This document shows positions 1 to 8,019 of a DNA stretch of 64,000 nt, piece after piece. The notes under the pieces were generated by a model. That model was given only the letters and a program-made list of their open reading frames with translations. It was not told the origin of the DNA and made no database searches. The stretch's first letter is position 1. Every line of letters begins with the position of its first letter. Origin of the DNA: Nitrosarchaeum sp. (GTDB taxonomy: Archaea > Thermoproteota > Nitrososphaeria > Nitrososphaerales > Nitrosopumilaceae); assembly GCA_003569705.1 (NCBI GenBank), contig BGOU01000003.1:62001-126000 (forward strand), written 5' to 3'. Both the position numbers and the translations under genes were made by a program.

Positions 1-1151
1 GCTCGAATCGTAGATTCTGATGCTCTATGTACAATAGATGCATGTGGATTATGCATTGGCTCTAAATCCAATGCATGTTTATCCATGAAAATACAATCTG
101 CAAATTTACCATTTTCAATTACTCCAATATCTTTTCTTAAAATTTTTCCACCGTTCACAGTTGCCATTTTTAGAATTTCTTTTGGATTGATTCTTTTCTT
201 GTGAATACCCATGGTTACTTTCCACAAGTAATCCATTTCTCTAAACATATCTGGAGAATTTATCATTACATTATCAGTGCCTAATGCTATTGTACAACCA
301 GCTTTTTTCATCAATTCAATGTTAGGAATTCCTTCAGCAAGTGCAGCGTTTGCTCTAGGACAAATCACAATTCCACGAGTTCTTTTTGTTGCAGCATGTA
401 TATCGCCTGATGAAGCATGAGTCATGTGTACTAGAAAATGAGGTTTTATATTCAGGGCACGTATCGTTTCAGATTTTCCAGTAATCTTCTTTGATATAGA
501 GACACTTTGTTTTGTCTCAGATGAATGAATAGCTCGAATTTTAGGTGTACCAGAATAATAATTTAACACAGAAGAACTATTTTCATTTGCTCCACTTATT
601 CCAATACCATCGCATTTCTTTAGTAATTCTGTGAGTTCATCCATTTTATGTCTAGGTAAAGGAATGTTTTTTTTAATTTCAATTGGTCCTTGATAGAATT
701 CTAGTCTTCCAAGAATAATTGAACGCAGTGGCAATTCAGACAGAACTTGTTTTAGTAGTAAAACACCTTCAATTCCACCCTCTCTAAAATCTACAAACGT
801 TGTAATTCCTTTATTTAACATGGAATGACAAGAATTTTTCATAAAACTTGCAAGATATGTTTTATCGGTATTTTTCAGAATTATTGGTTTAGCACCAGAG
901 ACAGGATGAATTCGTTTATCAACTGAGCTATTCAGAGTAACATCTTTTGCAATAGAATCACCAATATGCGTATGACAGTTCACAAATCCTGGAATTAATA
1001 ACAATCCTTCACAGTCTATTGATTCTTCTTTTGCACTAGCTCCTATATTGGGTTGGATTCGTTTGAATCTTTGATCTTGAATCTGTATATTAGTATTTGA
1101 AACAAAATCTAATTCTTTACCTAATAAGATACTTGCATTTTTGATTAGCAT
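1..1151 (-). CDS. Amidohydrolase (deaminase-type), 3' end outside window
   Basis: About 383 residues are visible and the C-terminus lies beyond the window edge. It is a metal-dependent amidohydrolase of the cytosine/guanine/methylthioadenosine deaminase superfamily: an N-terminal beta segment leads to the HxH metal motif in NCHTHIGDS, a later HMTHASSG supplies another His, and ALGTDN supplies the metal-binding Asp. The ATG at 1151 overlaps the end of the GTP cyclohydrolase III gene by 7 bp, so it is the last visible gene of the riboflavin operon. The family is clear; the substrate is not. Its position suggests a step in pyrimidine or pterin processing, but a nucleoside deaminase is equally possible. 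Confidence 0.8.
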   Translation of the reverse strand, partial: MLIKNASILLGKELDFVSNTNIQIQDQRFKRIQPNIGASAKEESIDCEGLLLIPGFVNCHTHIGDSIAKDVTLNSSVDKRIHPVSGAKPIILKNTDKTYLASFMKNSCHSMLNKGITTFVDFREGGIEGVLLLKQVLSELPLRSIILGRLEFYQGPIEIKKNIPLPRHKMDELTELLKKCDGIGISGANENSSSVLNYYSGTPKIRAIHSSETKQSVSISKKITGKSETIRALNIKPHFLVHMTHASSGDIHAATKRTRGIVICPRANAALAEGIPNIELMKKAGCTIALGTDNVMINSPDMFREMDYLWKVTMGIHKKRINPKEILKMATVNGGKILRKDIGVIENGKFADCIFMDKHALDLEPMHNPHASIVHRASESTIR

Positions 1152-1897
1152 GATAATTCATAAACATCAGGTTTTTCTTTACCTGAATCTCTAATTTCTC
1201 TTATTGTATCAAGAGATTTAGTTGCAAGTTTTACAGCCTCTCTACCAGTTTTTGCATTACCTATTCCACAATTCAAAGTAATATCATCTTCATTTTCGAT
1301 TAATTCAATGAAGTCTTTTACAGAGTTTTTAGCATCATCATTTGCAACGACCATAAAATTATCTCCACCCATAAAAAATGTAAGAGAATTTTTTTTTAGA
1401 AAAAATTTCGACATTTTCGCATATAAATTAAAAATTGTTGAAGTAATCTCATAGGGAGAATTTATTTTTCGCCTAGAAGTAAGATTGTCTACATCAAAGT
1501 GCATTATTGAAACTTTTTGTTCAGATTTGCCATTAATAAAACCAAAAATAGCATATTCCTTACTTAGAAAAGTCTCATTTTTTTTCCCTTCATACGCTTT
1601 GAGATTTGCTTCAAATGGAGAATCAGCATAGCCAAGTGACATAGATAATCTGACATCAAAAGATTTTTCAAGATTTTTTTGAATCTCGATATGATCATCT
1701 AAAGTCAATCCATTAGAAACTACAAAAAATTCATCGGCTCTATTTAAGAAAACAAGGCAATTTTTTTCTGAGAATAATTTTTGAATCTCTTTGTATAGTG
1801 ATGCCTGAAGCATTTGAAGTGCATGTTCTCTGTCACTACCTAGGGTTAGAGTCCAAGGTCCATAGCCATTTATTTTCAATATGCTAAGTTGAATCAT
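1145..1897 (-). CDS. GTP cyclohydrolase III
   Basis: A 250-residue protein matching the archaeal GTP cyclohydrolase III family in length and in its N-terminal signature (MIQLSILKINGYGPWT). This family opens GTP to the formylaminopyrimidine intermediate (FAPy) that feeds riboflavin and F420 synthesis in archaea. It has two related halves with GGDEF-like folds, seen here as LNRADEFFVVSNG and FFMGGDNFMVVAND. The gene overlaps ribH upstream by 4 bp and the amidohydrolase downstream by 7 bp, indicating translational coupling within the riboflavin operon. Confidence 0.9.
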   Translation of the reverse strand: MIQLSILKINGYGPWTLTLGSDREHALQMLQASLYKEIQKLFSEKNCLVFLNRADEFFVVSNGLTLDDHIEIQKNLEKSFDVRLSMSLGYADSPFEANLKAYEGKKNETFLSKEYAIFGFINGKSEQKVSIMHFDVDNLTSRRKINSPYEITSTIFNLYAKMSKFFLKKNSLTFFMGGDNFMVVANDDAKNSVKDFIELIENEDDITLNCGIGNAKTGREAVKLATKSLDTIREIRDSGKEKPDVYELSC

Positions 1898-2310
1898 TTT
1901 TGAATCCTTTGTATTTCATCAAATATTTTTACAACTGCTTCGACTGCACGCTCTGCTACAGGTCGTATTCTAGCATATGCCTGTCTTTCCTGTATTCCAG
2001 GTCCAGTTATTCCTAAAGAGACTGGTTTTTGATATTTAATGGATAGATCAGTTAATGCACGTGCTGTAGAATGAGCAATTACTTCATCATGTTTTGTTTG
2101 TCCTTTAATTATAGCACCAAGAGTAACTACACCATCAACATCTTTTTTTTGTAATAATGCATTAACTATGATTGGCATATCATATGCTCCTGAAACCTTA
2201 CAAGTATAATTTATTTTCAATTTCATCATTTTTGCTTTTTCTTCAGCTACAGAGAGCATTCTAGATGTTACTTTTTCATTAAATTCTGAAACAACTATAG
2301 CAATATTCAA
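1894..2310 (-). CDS. ribH: 6,7-dimethyl-8-ribityllumazine synthase
   Basis: A 138-residue lumazine synthase, which condenses 5-amino-6-ribitylaminouracil with dihydroxybutanone phosphate, the penultimate step of riboflavin synthesis. The N-terminal SEFNEKVT loop, the TLGAIIKGQTKHDE phosphate-binding stretch and PVSLGITGP are characteristic, and the length is normal for the family. It lies 2 bp downstream of ribB and overlaps the GTP cyclohydrolase III gene by 4 bp, so the three are surely cotranscribed. Confidence 0.95.
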   Translation of the reverse strand: MNIAIVVSEFNEKVTSRMLSVAEEKAKMMKLKINYTCKVSGAYDMPIIVNALLQKKDVDGVVTLGAIIKGQTKHDEVIAHSTARALTDLSIKYQKPVSLGITGPGIQERQAYARIRPVAERAVEAVVKIFDEIQRIQK

Positions 2311-2312
2311 AA

Positions 2313-2978
2313 TTAATGCACCTTTGCGAATTCTAAGAGTTCTTTACCATCAATTAATGGAATTGCATTTTGTTTTGCATATTTTTCTGCTTTATCAACA
2401 GATAATGCAATATAAGTTTCAGCATCCATCATTTCACAAATTGCAGTAACAGGGGTTAAACCTGCAATTTGAGTAAGATAAATAGACATTTCAGTATGAC
2501 CCTGTCTTTTTGCCAATAATCCTTTTGATGCAATTAATAATGGAACATGTCCAGGAGTTTTAAAAGAAGAAGCAAATTTTTCCTTTTTATTCTCAACATT
2601 AAAAATATTTGCCATTTCTCTGATAGTTAGTGATCTGTCTTTATCTGTTATGCCAGTATAAGTTTGATAATGATTAACAGAAATTGAAAATGTCGGATGA
2701 TCACCATATGGAGCAAGTCCCATGATCATTTCTTTATTTGAAATTGGTGATTCTGCTAAAATTTCATGCATGTATCTTAATTCTAAAGAATTTGCAAAAT
2801 TATGATCAATTGCAATGCATAAAAGACCTCCAGCATGTTGACGCATTCTTGCAACATGTTCAGGAGTTACAAATTCTGCAGCAACTACCATATCTATTTC
2901 ATTTTCTCTTCCTGCAGAATCAAATAATAATACAAACTCGCCTCGTTTTAGTGATTCAAGTCCTGATTCAAGTGACAT
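2313..2978 (-). CDS. ribB: 3,4-dihydroxy-2-butanone 4-phosphate synthase
   Basis: A 221-residue stand-alone RibB, not fused to GTP cyclohydrolase II as in many bacteria. It converts ribulose 5-phosphate to dihydroxybutanone phosphate, the four-carbon unit used by RibH. The acidic metal loop GRENEIDMV near the N-terminus, the RQHAGGLLCIAI segment and the GHTEMSIYL motif are the family signatures. The ATG at 2978 is preceded by a 79-bp gap from the riboflavin synthase gene, which could hold an internal promoter. Confidence 0.95.
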   Translation of the reverse strand: MSLESGLESLKRGEFVLLFDSAGRENEIDMVVAAEFVTPEHVARMRQHAGGLLCIAIDHNFANSLELRYMHEILAESPISNKEMIMGLAPYGDHPTFSISVNHYQTYTGITDKDRSLTIREMANIFNVENKKEKFASSFKTPGHVPLLIASKGLLAKRQGHTEMSIYLTQIAGLTPVTAICEMMDAETYIALSVDKAEKYAKQNAIPLIDGKELLEFAKVH

Positions 2979-3057
2979 ATATAAAAAATCATCAATAACT
3001 AATTATAAAGTTTACTATAAAATTGGTAATTACCATAAAAGTGGTAGAAGGTCGATT

Positions 3058-3642
3058 TTATTTTAAAATGTATTTTCCAAGAATATCAGTTTCGATGTTA
3101 AGTTTATCACCAACATTCTTTGTTTTGAAATTAGTTATTTCTATTGTATGAGGAATCAAACATACAGAAGCTAGATTATTTTTAACATCTACTACGGTCA
3201 AACTAATTCCATCAACTGCAATTGAACCTTTTTTCACAACATATTTTGATAATTTTTTTGGAATTTCAAACCAAACTTGCACTTCTTTAGGTTTATTTTG
3301 TATTTTTTTAATGATACCAACTCCATCTACATGACCTAAAACAAAGTGTCCCTCTAATCTATCACCAGTTTTTAGACTTCGTTCAATGTTAACAATGTCA
3401 CCAGGTTTTAGATTTCCTAGATCAGTTTTAAGGGTAGTTTCTTCTATCATTTCAAAAATACAATTAGATTTAGATAATTTTGTGGCAGTAAGACAAACTC
3501 CATTCAAAGCTACGCTTTGTCCAATTTTCAAACCTTTTGCATGTTTTCCTAAATTTACAGTCATTTGTATAGCGCTTCTATTTTTAGTGTTTTTGGAAAT
3601 TTTCTCAATTTTTCCAATACCCTCAACTATTCCAGTAAACAT
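3058..3642 (-). CDS. ribE: Riboflavin synthase, bacterial two-barrel (alpha-subunit) type
   Basis: A 194-residue riboflavin synthase that dismutates two lumazines to riboflavin. It has the two tandem lumazine-binding barrels of the bacterial trimeric enzyme: MFTGIVEGIG opens barrel one with GVCLTATK, and barrel two contains VLGHVDGVG and GISLTVVDV. I chose the ATG at 3642 because MFTGIVE is the family's invariant N-terminus; a TTG two codons upstream is less likely. It is the first gene of the operon. Many archaea use an unrelated RibH-like riboflavin synthase, so this bacterial form suggests gene replacement. Confidence 0.93.
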   Translation of the reverse strand: MFTGIVEGIGKIEKISKNTKNRSAIQMTVNLGKHAKGLKIGQSVALNGVCLTATKLSKSNCIFEMIEETTLKTDLGNLKPGDIVNIERSLKTGDRLEGHFVLGHVDGVGIIKKIQNKPKEVQVWFEIPKKLSKYVVKKGSIAVDGISLTVVDVKNNLASVCLIPHTIEITNFKTKNVGDKLNIETDILGKYILK

Positions 3643-3696
3643 TATCAATTATGTAAAATTTCTTTGTATAAATTGATTTTCTTGTTATTATAAATT

Positions 3697-4416
3697 TTAT
3701 TTCATATCCTTTAATTCTTCAAATTCATTTTGACAATATTGATGAAAAACAGAACATTTGTTTTTTTTAGCATCAATTTTAATTTGATCCATATCTTTAA
3801 CTAAAACTCCTTGTGCAGCTAAAAATGCCTCATCTTCCATACCTAATTTTTCAAATGCTTGAGATTTAGCAATAGATGCTTCATGTAAACTGGAATCTAC
3901 CATTTGCGCCTTATCATAGTATTCTATAGATTCTCTATAATTTCTTAAATGGTTTAGAGAAATAGCCTTATTCATCAATGCAGTAATGTCTTTGTTATCA
4001 AGTTTTAATGTTTTATCATAAAATTCTACAGCTTCTTTATGTCTGTCTAATTCATTTAATGATAAGCCCATACTATTGAGTGTCCACATGTCATTACCAT
4101 CTATGTCAAGAATCATTTTACAGCATGTTAAAGCATCATCATATCTCTTTAACTTTTCAAGTGAATAAATTTTATTTTTTAAGGCATAAATGTCAAAATT
4201 TTCTATTTTTAAGACTTTATCACAGTAAATGATTGAATCTTCAAATTTTTCTAAATGCAATAAAGCCAATGCAGAGTTTTGTAATGCTACCATATCATCA
4301 GGGTTGATTTCTAGTAACTTTGTACAATAATTCAACATATCATCAAATTTTCCAGATTCAAACATTCTGGTGATTATAACAGTTGGATCAAGTAAGTCAA
4401 TCAGTTTGGACCACAC
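3697..4416 (-). CDS. Tetratricopeptide-repeat protein
   Basis: A 239-residue protein of about five consecutive 34-residue TPR helical hairpins from residue 20 to 195. The repeated signature is AL-N-A--L--L-K---AI-YYDK, seen for example as ALMNKAISLNHLRNY. It is predicted to be a cytoplasmic protein-protein scaffold; no enzymatic domain, signal peptide or membrane segment is seen. The start is a GTG at 4416. It stands alone between the riboflavin operon and a small ribbon-helix-helix gene, which gives no clue to its partner. Confidence 0.85.
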   Translation of the reverse strand: MWSKLIDLLDPTVIITRMFESGKFDDMLNYCTKLLEINPDDMVALQNSALALLHLEKFEDSIIYCDKVLKIENFDIYALKNKIYSLEKLKRYDDALTCCKMILDIDGNDMWTLNSMGLSLNELDRHKEAVEFYDKTLKLDNKDITALMNKAISLNHLRNYRESIEYYDKAQMVDSSLHEASIAKSQAFEKLGMEDEAFLAAQGVLVKDMDQIKIDAKKNKCSVFHQYCQNEFEELKDMK

Positions 4417-4483
4417 TATAGTAGATCATCACATCTTTATTCTATTCGAAAAGTTGAATTAAAGTAATAAGATTATACAAGAA

Positions 4484-4627
4484 TTATTTTAAAGATTTTC
4501 TAAGTGTTTCATTTAATATTTTAGAATAGCTATATGAAGTCTGTTCCTGTTGAATCATTTTTGCTTGACGAAGTCTTAATTTTTTATCCAGATCTTCATC
4601 AATCATTATTGTTACACGTTTGCTCAT
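4484..4627 (-). CDS. Small ribbon-helix-helix (CopG/Arc-type) DNA-binding protein
   Basis: A 47-residue ORF beginning MSKRVTIMIDEDLDKKLR, the usual beta-strand and first helix of ribbon-helix-helix DNA-binding proteins, followed by a polar helix (ILNETLRKSL). Such proteins bind operators as dimers. The ATG at 4627 lies about 30 bp from a TATA-like element and about 50 bp from a TCCC-N6-GGGA palindrome. The same arrangement recurs upstream of a tiny ORF near 57373. The target is unknown and autoregulation is possible. Confidence 0.7.
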   Translation of the reverse strand: MSKRVTIMIDEDLDKKLRLRQAKMIQQEQTSYSYSKILNETLRKSLK

Positions 4628-4658
4628 GAGACTTCAGAAATATTGTATGAAGATTACA

Positions 4659-4691
4659 ATATAACATTATATGAAAGTCCCAAATATGGGA
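4659..4691 (-). promoter_or_regulatory. TATA box with upstream TCCC-N6-GGGA palindrome
   Basis: Read on the minus strand, the palindrome TCCCATATTTGGGA (4678-4691) is followed about 13 bp later by GTTATATTG (about 4657-4665), a TATA-like element roughly 30 bp from the ATG at 4627. The palindrome sits just outside the basal promoter, where an archaeal activator could bind. An almost identical layout occurs at 57401-57435. Confidence 0.5.
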
Positions 4692-4696
4692 AATGG

Positions 4697-5047
4697 TTAG
4701 GCGTTAATAGCGTCGATAATTTGTTGCAGATTAAACGGTTTTTGTATCAATTGTATAGATAATTTTTCTAGTTTTTCTTCGGTTGAGTAACTACTGTCTC
4801 CACTAACGGCAATGATTTTTGCTTTAGAGTTAATTTCTTGAATTTTTTTAATTGCGTAAAATCCACTGCCGTTAGGCATCATAATATCAATTAATACAAC
4901 ATCAGGTTTTTTTTCTTTGTAAAGTTTGATAGCAGCTACCCCATCATAACCACTTCCTACTACTTTGATGCCCTTTTCTTCCAAAAATTCACTGAATAAA
5001 CGAACAGTATCCTCATCATCATCAATTACAATAACGGAACGTTGCAT
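4697..5047 (-). CDS. CheY-like single-domain response regulator
   Basis: A 116-residue receiver domain with no output domain. The acidic pocket is D9-D10-D11, the phospho-acceptor is D54 in VLIDIMMP, the switch Ser is S82 in AVSGDS, and the conserved Lys-Pro is K103-P104, so it should be phosphorylatable. No histidine kinase is in the window. It is divergent from the HTH gene at 5105, with 57 bp between the starts, and the pair could form a signalling unit, although that is inferred only from position. Confidence 0.92.
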   Translation of the reverse strand: MQRSVIVIDDDEDTVRLFSEFLEEKGIKVVGSGYDGVAAIKLYKEKKPDVVLIDIMMPNGSGFYAIKKIQEINSKAKIIAVSGDSSYSTEEKLEKLSIQLIQKPFNLQQIIDAINA

Positions 5048-5104
5048 CTCTACTCATATTCAATAAAACATCCTTTAATATTTTGTATTATTTTATGAAG
5101 ATAT

Positions 5105-5704
5105 ATGGCTGGAATTGACAGGTTAATTGCCACATCACTATCTAATGTAATTAAAAAGAAACTGGGTTCAAATGAACTAAAAAACATAGAAAGAAAACTA
5201 TTCTTAGAGCATGGAATGTCAATAAAGCTCTCGATAGAATATTTTCCTAAATTTAGTGAAACATTAAAAAATATTTCTAACATAGACAGAAAAAAATTTG
5301 AAAATGAGTGTATTAATAAAATCATTAAAATCAAAAAAACAGATAACGATTATTCTGTTAAGATAATTGATCAAAAATTAATTGATTTAATGTTAGAATT
5401 ATGTGGAGATTCTGAAACTAGAAAAATAATTACTTGTCTTTTTGATAATGATTTAACTATTCCTCAGATACTAAAGGAATCTAAAGTTCCAAAAACATCA
5501 GGATATAGAAAAATTGAAAATTTAATAATAAATGGTTTAATTTTAGAATCAGGAAAAGTTCTTAGTGAAAGTAAAAGGATCTCAAAGTACAAATGTGTTT
5601 TTGATGAAATTAAAATAGGAATGAAGAAAAACGACATTATGATTCAAGGGGTTATAAACAAAAAAACATTTGATAAAAGTACTAGCATCAATATAACTAA
5701 TTAA
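5105..5704 (+). CDS. HTH-containing putative transcriptional regulator
   Basis: A 199-residue Lys-rich protein. Residues about 115-165 (TRKIITCLFDNDLTIPQIL, then KVPKTSGYRKIENLIINGLI) read as a winged helix-turn-helix, with the recognition helix around SGYRKIENL. The N-terminal 100 residues are helical and not recognised. It starts with an ATG 57 bp from the divergent receiver gene. I cannot assign a family more precisely, and its partner or target is unknown. Confidence 0.65.
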   Translation: MAGIDRLIATSLSNVIKKKLGSNELKNIERKLFLEHGMSIKLSIEYFPKFSETLKNISNIDRKKFENECINKIIKIKKTDNDYSVKIIDQKLIDLMLELCGDSETRKIITCLFDNDLTIPQILKESKVPKTSGYRKIENLIINGLILESGKVLSESKRISKYKCVFDEIKIGMKKNDIMIQGVINKKTFDKSTSINITN

Positions 5705-5734
5705 ATAATAATCATTAATAATTTTTTTAAAATA

Positions 5735-6604
5735 CTAAATTATAGAATTATTTTTTATAGTTTCAAGTAATACCTTGGCTTGTTTGAAATGAACCTCATC
5801 AATCATTTTTCCATCTATTGTTGTCGCACCTTTTCCTTTCTTTGTGGATTCTAAATAATATTTGCAAACTTTCTCTGCCCATTGAATTTCATCTTTACTA
5901 GGATAGAAAATTTTATGTGTTGTAGAAATTTGGTCAGGATGGATAATACTTTTTCCAACATAACCCAGACTTTTTCCAATCTTACAATCTTTTTCGAGTC
6001 CTTTGATATCATTAAGATCCTGCCAAATAGCATCAATGGCAGATACTCCTGCTGCTTTTACATCCACGGGAATCTTTGCTCTAGAGTATTTTCCACCTTC
6101 AGATTCTTTCGTGTATTCAATTCCTAAATCATTTAAGAGATCAAAAACTCCAAAAACAACTGCCGGTATTCGCTTACTACAAGATGCAATATTGTATGCA
6201 TTAACTACACCTTCTGCTGATTCAATAGAAGGGATTATTTGGATTGGTTTTAGTTTATGATTTTTTTCCAATAACAAAAGGTTTTTTTCAATTTTCTTTA
6301 TTTCATTAACATTGTTTACTTTTGGAATTACAATTCCATCAATTCCTTTTTGAATTACTTCCTTGAGATCATCTTGGATTTTTCCAGATTTTGGAGAATT
6401 TATGCGAACAAAAACTGAAGCAAGGTAAGATGAGCGTGATTTTAATGCAGTTTGAATTAGAGTTCTAGCGTTTTTTTTTTCTTCATCAGGTACAGAATCT
6501 TCCAAATCAAAACATACTATATCAGCTTGAAGTTTTTTTGCCTTTTCTAAAAATTTAGAATTATTTCCTGGGACAAAAATAAGACTTCGAAAAAGTTGTG
6601 TCAT
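5735..6604 (-). CDS. HpcH/HpaI aldolase family lyase (CitE-like)
   Basis: A 289-residue TIM-barrel lyase related to the citrate lyase beta subunit and malyl-CoA/citramalyl-CoA lyases. The N-terminal RSLIFVPGN and CFDLEDSVPDEEK (Mg-binding acid and catalytic region), VRINSP, GIVIPKV and the C-terminal GKSIIHPDQI segment are all family marks. No citrate lyase alpha or gamma subunit is adjacent, so it is more likely a CoA-thioester lyase than true citrate lyase. It ends its operon 7 bp downstream of the reductase gene at 6612-7691, suggesting a shared acyl-CoA pathway. Confidence 0.8.
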   Translation of the reverse strand: MTQLFRSLIFVPGNNSKFLEKAKKLQADIVCFDLEDSVPDEEKKNARTLIQTALKSRSSYLASVFVRINSPKSGKIQDDLKEVIQKGIDGIVIPKVNNVNEIKKIEKNLLLLEKNHKLKPIQIIPSIESAEGVVNAYNIASCSKRIPAVVFGVFDLLNDLGIEYTKESEGGKYSRAKIPVDVKAAGVSAIDAIWQDLNDIKGLEKDCKIGKSLGYVGKSIIHPDQISTTHKIFYPSKDEIQWAEKVCKYYLESTKKGKGATTIDGKMIDEVHFKQAKVLLETIKNNSII

Positions 6605-6611
6605 TAAATGA

Positions 6612-7691
6612 CTAGACGCCTTCTGGCTTCATTAAGATTTTGCCAAAGAGTCCTTTTCCAGTTAACATCTTTGTATGAGCTTCTGCTGCTTGCTCAAATG
6701 AATAAACAGAGTCTATCGCTGCTTTAATTTTACCTTGACCCATCCAGTAAAGACCTTGATCTAATTCCGCTTTGGTCCCTTGTGTTGAACCAAGAATGTT
6801 TGTTCCTTTAAAGAATACATGTCTAAGATCAGTTTTTGCATCATAACCAGTTGTTGCACCGCATGATACCAATGTTGCACCATATTTGAGTAGTGTAAGT
6901 TGTTGATTCCAGTGAGTTTGACCAATGTGATCAAATGATACATCAATTCCTGGTGCTTCATCTTTTTTCTTTGCCAATTCTTTTGAAATTGCTCTTACTT
7001 CTTTATACCAGTCTTCTTTTCTATGGTCTACTGCAAAATCTGCGCCTAGTTCTAGACATTTATCTAATTTATCAGGACTAGCTGTTGCAATGACATCACA
7101 ATTGTATAATTTTGCAATTTGAATTCCAAAGCTTCCAACTCCAGAACCTCCACCCATAATCAATACAGTTTGTCCTGGTCTAATCTTTGCTCTCCCAACT
7201 AGCATATGCCAAGATGTTAATAGAGTCATAGAGGCAGCTGCTGCTTCATCGTAGCTTACACCTTGTGGAATTTTTGAAATATTAACTTCTGGAAGATGTG
7301 TAATTTCAGAAAATGCACCCCAATTTGGACCAGTCTGAAATCCCCAGATTATTCTATTAATACAATCAAATTCTCTACCATCAGTACATGCTTTGCATAC
7401 TCTACATGACATGTTAGAATGTGAAACTACTTTATCACCAACTTTGATATTTTTTACATCTTCACCAACTGCAATTACATCACCAGCTGCATCAGAACCA
7501 GAAATATGTGGTAATGGAACTGGTACTGGTGCTCCTCGCATTCCCCAAATATCATTATAATTTAGAGCAGCGGCTTTAACCTTGAAAACTACTTCATCAG
7601 CCTTGGGTTTTGGATCAGGTATTTCTTTTACTTTTAAAATTTTTGCATAATTATCATCTGGTGCATATTCTTCATAAACTACGGCTTTCAT
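6612..7691 (-). CDS. Zinc-type medium-chain dehydrogenase/reductase, acryloyl-CoA reductase-like
   Basis: A 359-residue MDR-superfamily oxidoreductase. The N-terminal GroES-like domain carries a structural-zinc lobe with four Cys in the pattern CRVCKACTDGREFDC, and the Rossmann domain carries the nucleotide loop GGGSGVGSFG near residue 180. Relatives act as alcohol dehydrogenases, crotonyl-CoA reductases or, in the 3-hydroxypropionate/4-hydroxybutyrate cycle, acryloyl-CoA reductases. The last is attractive in an ammonia oxidiser but unproven. It is coexpressed with the CitE-like lyase (7 bp apart). Confidence 0.78.
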   Translation of the reverse strand: MKAVVYEEYAPDDNYAKILKVKEIPDPKPKADEVVFKVKAAALNYNDIWGMRGAPVPVPLPHISGSDAAGDVIAVGEDVKNIKVGDKVVSHSNMSCRVCKACTDGREFDCINRIIWGFQTGPNWGAFSEITHLPEVNISKIPQGVSYDEAAAASMTLLTSWHMLVGRAKIRPGQTVLIMGGGSGVGSFGIQIAKLYNCDVIATASPDKLDKCLELGADFAVDHRKEDWYKEVRAISKELAKKKDEAPGIDVSFDHIGQTHWNQQLTLLKYGATLVSCGATTGYDAKTDLRHVFFKGTNILGSTQGTKAELDQGLYWMGQGKIKAAIDSVYSFEQAAEAHTKMLTGKGLFGKILMKPEGV

Positions 7692-7733
7692 GAATAATTT
7701 TGAGTCTCACCCCTAATTATATTTTCTCTGAAA

Positions 7734-8012
7734 TTAGAGACGATTTATCTTAAAATCACGTTTTGGTTGTTGAATAGATAACAAAATTTGTTTGAGTTGA
7801 TCGTCATTAATCTGAGAATTCATCTTTCCCTGTGTAGCTAATCCAATAAGATACTGCTCTACAAGATCAGATAGTTCAGGTTTGACCATTTTGATGTTAT
7901 TTAATCGCATTCTTGCTTCTGGTGAAAGTATCTGTTTGAGCATTTGTTCTTTTTGAGCAGTTAAGTCGTGATTTTGTTTATCGTGAGGATCAGTAGATTC
8001 AGGAAAACTCAT
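7734..8012 (-). CDS. PDCD5-family DNA-binding protein
   Basis: A 92-residue helical protein of the archaeal/eukaryotic PDCD5 (TFAR19) family. Characteristic stretches are QILSPEARMRLNNIKMVKPE and the end KRDFKINRL. The family is usually encoded beside S19e, as here (7 bp apart, same strand). In archaea it binds nucleic acid and may act in translation or as a chaperone cofactor; the exact role is not established. Confidence 0.9.
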   Translation of the reverse strand: MSFPESTDPHDKQNHDLTAQKEQMLKQILSPEARMRLNNIKMVKPELSDLVEQYLIGLATQGKMNSQINDDQLKQILLSIQQPKRDFKINRL

Positions 8013-8019
8013 TTTAAAT

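Noticed and set aside
5735-6604. True citrate lyase beta subunit
   Set aside because: No alpha, gamma or accessory citrate lyase genes adjoin it; the wider HpcH/HpaI family assignment is safer.
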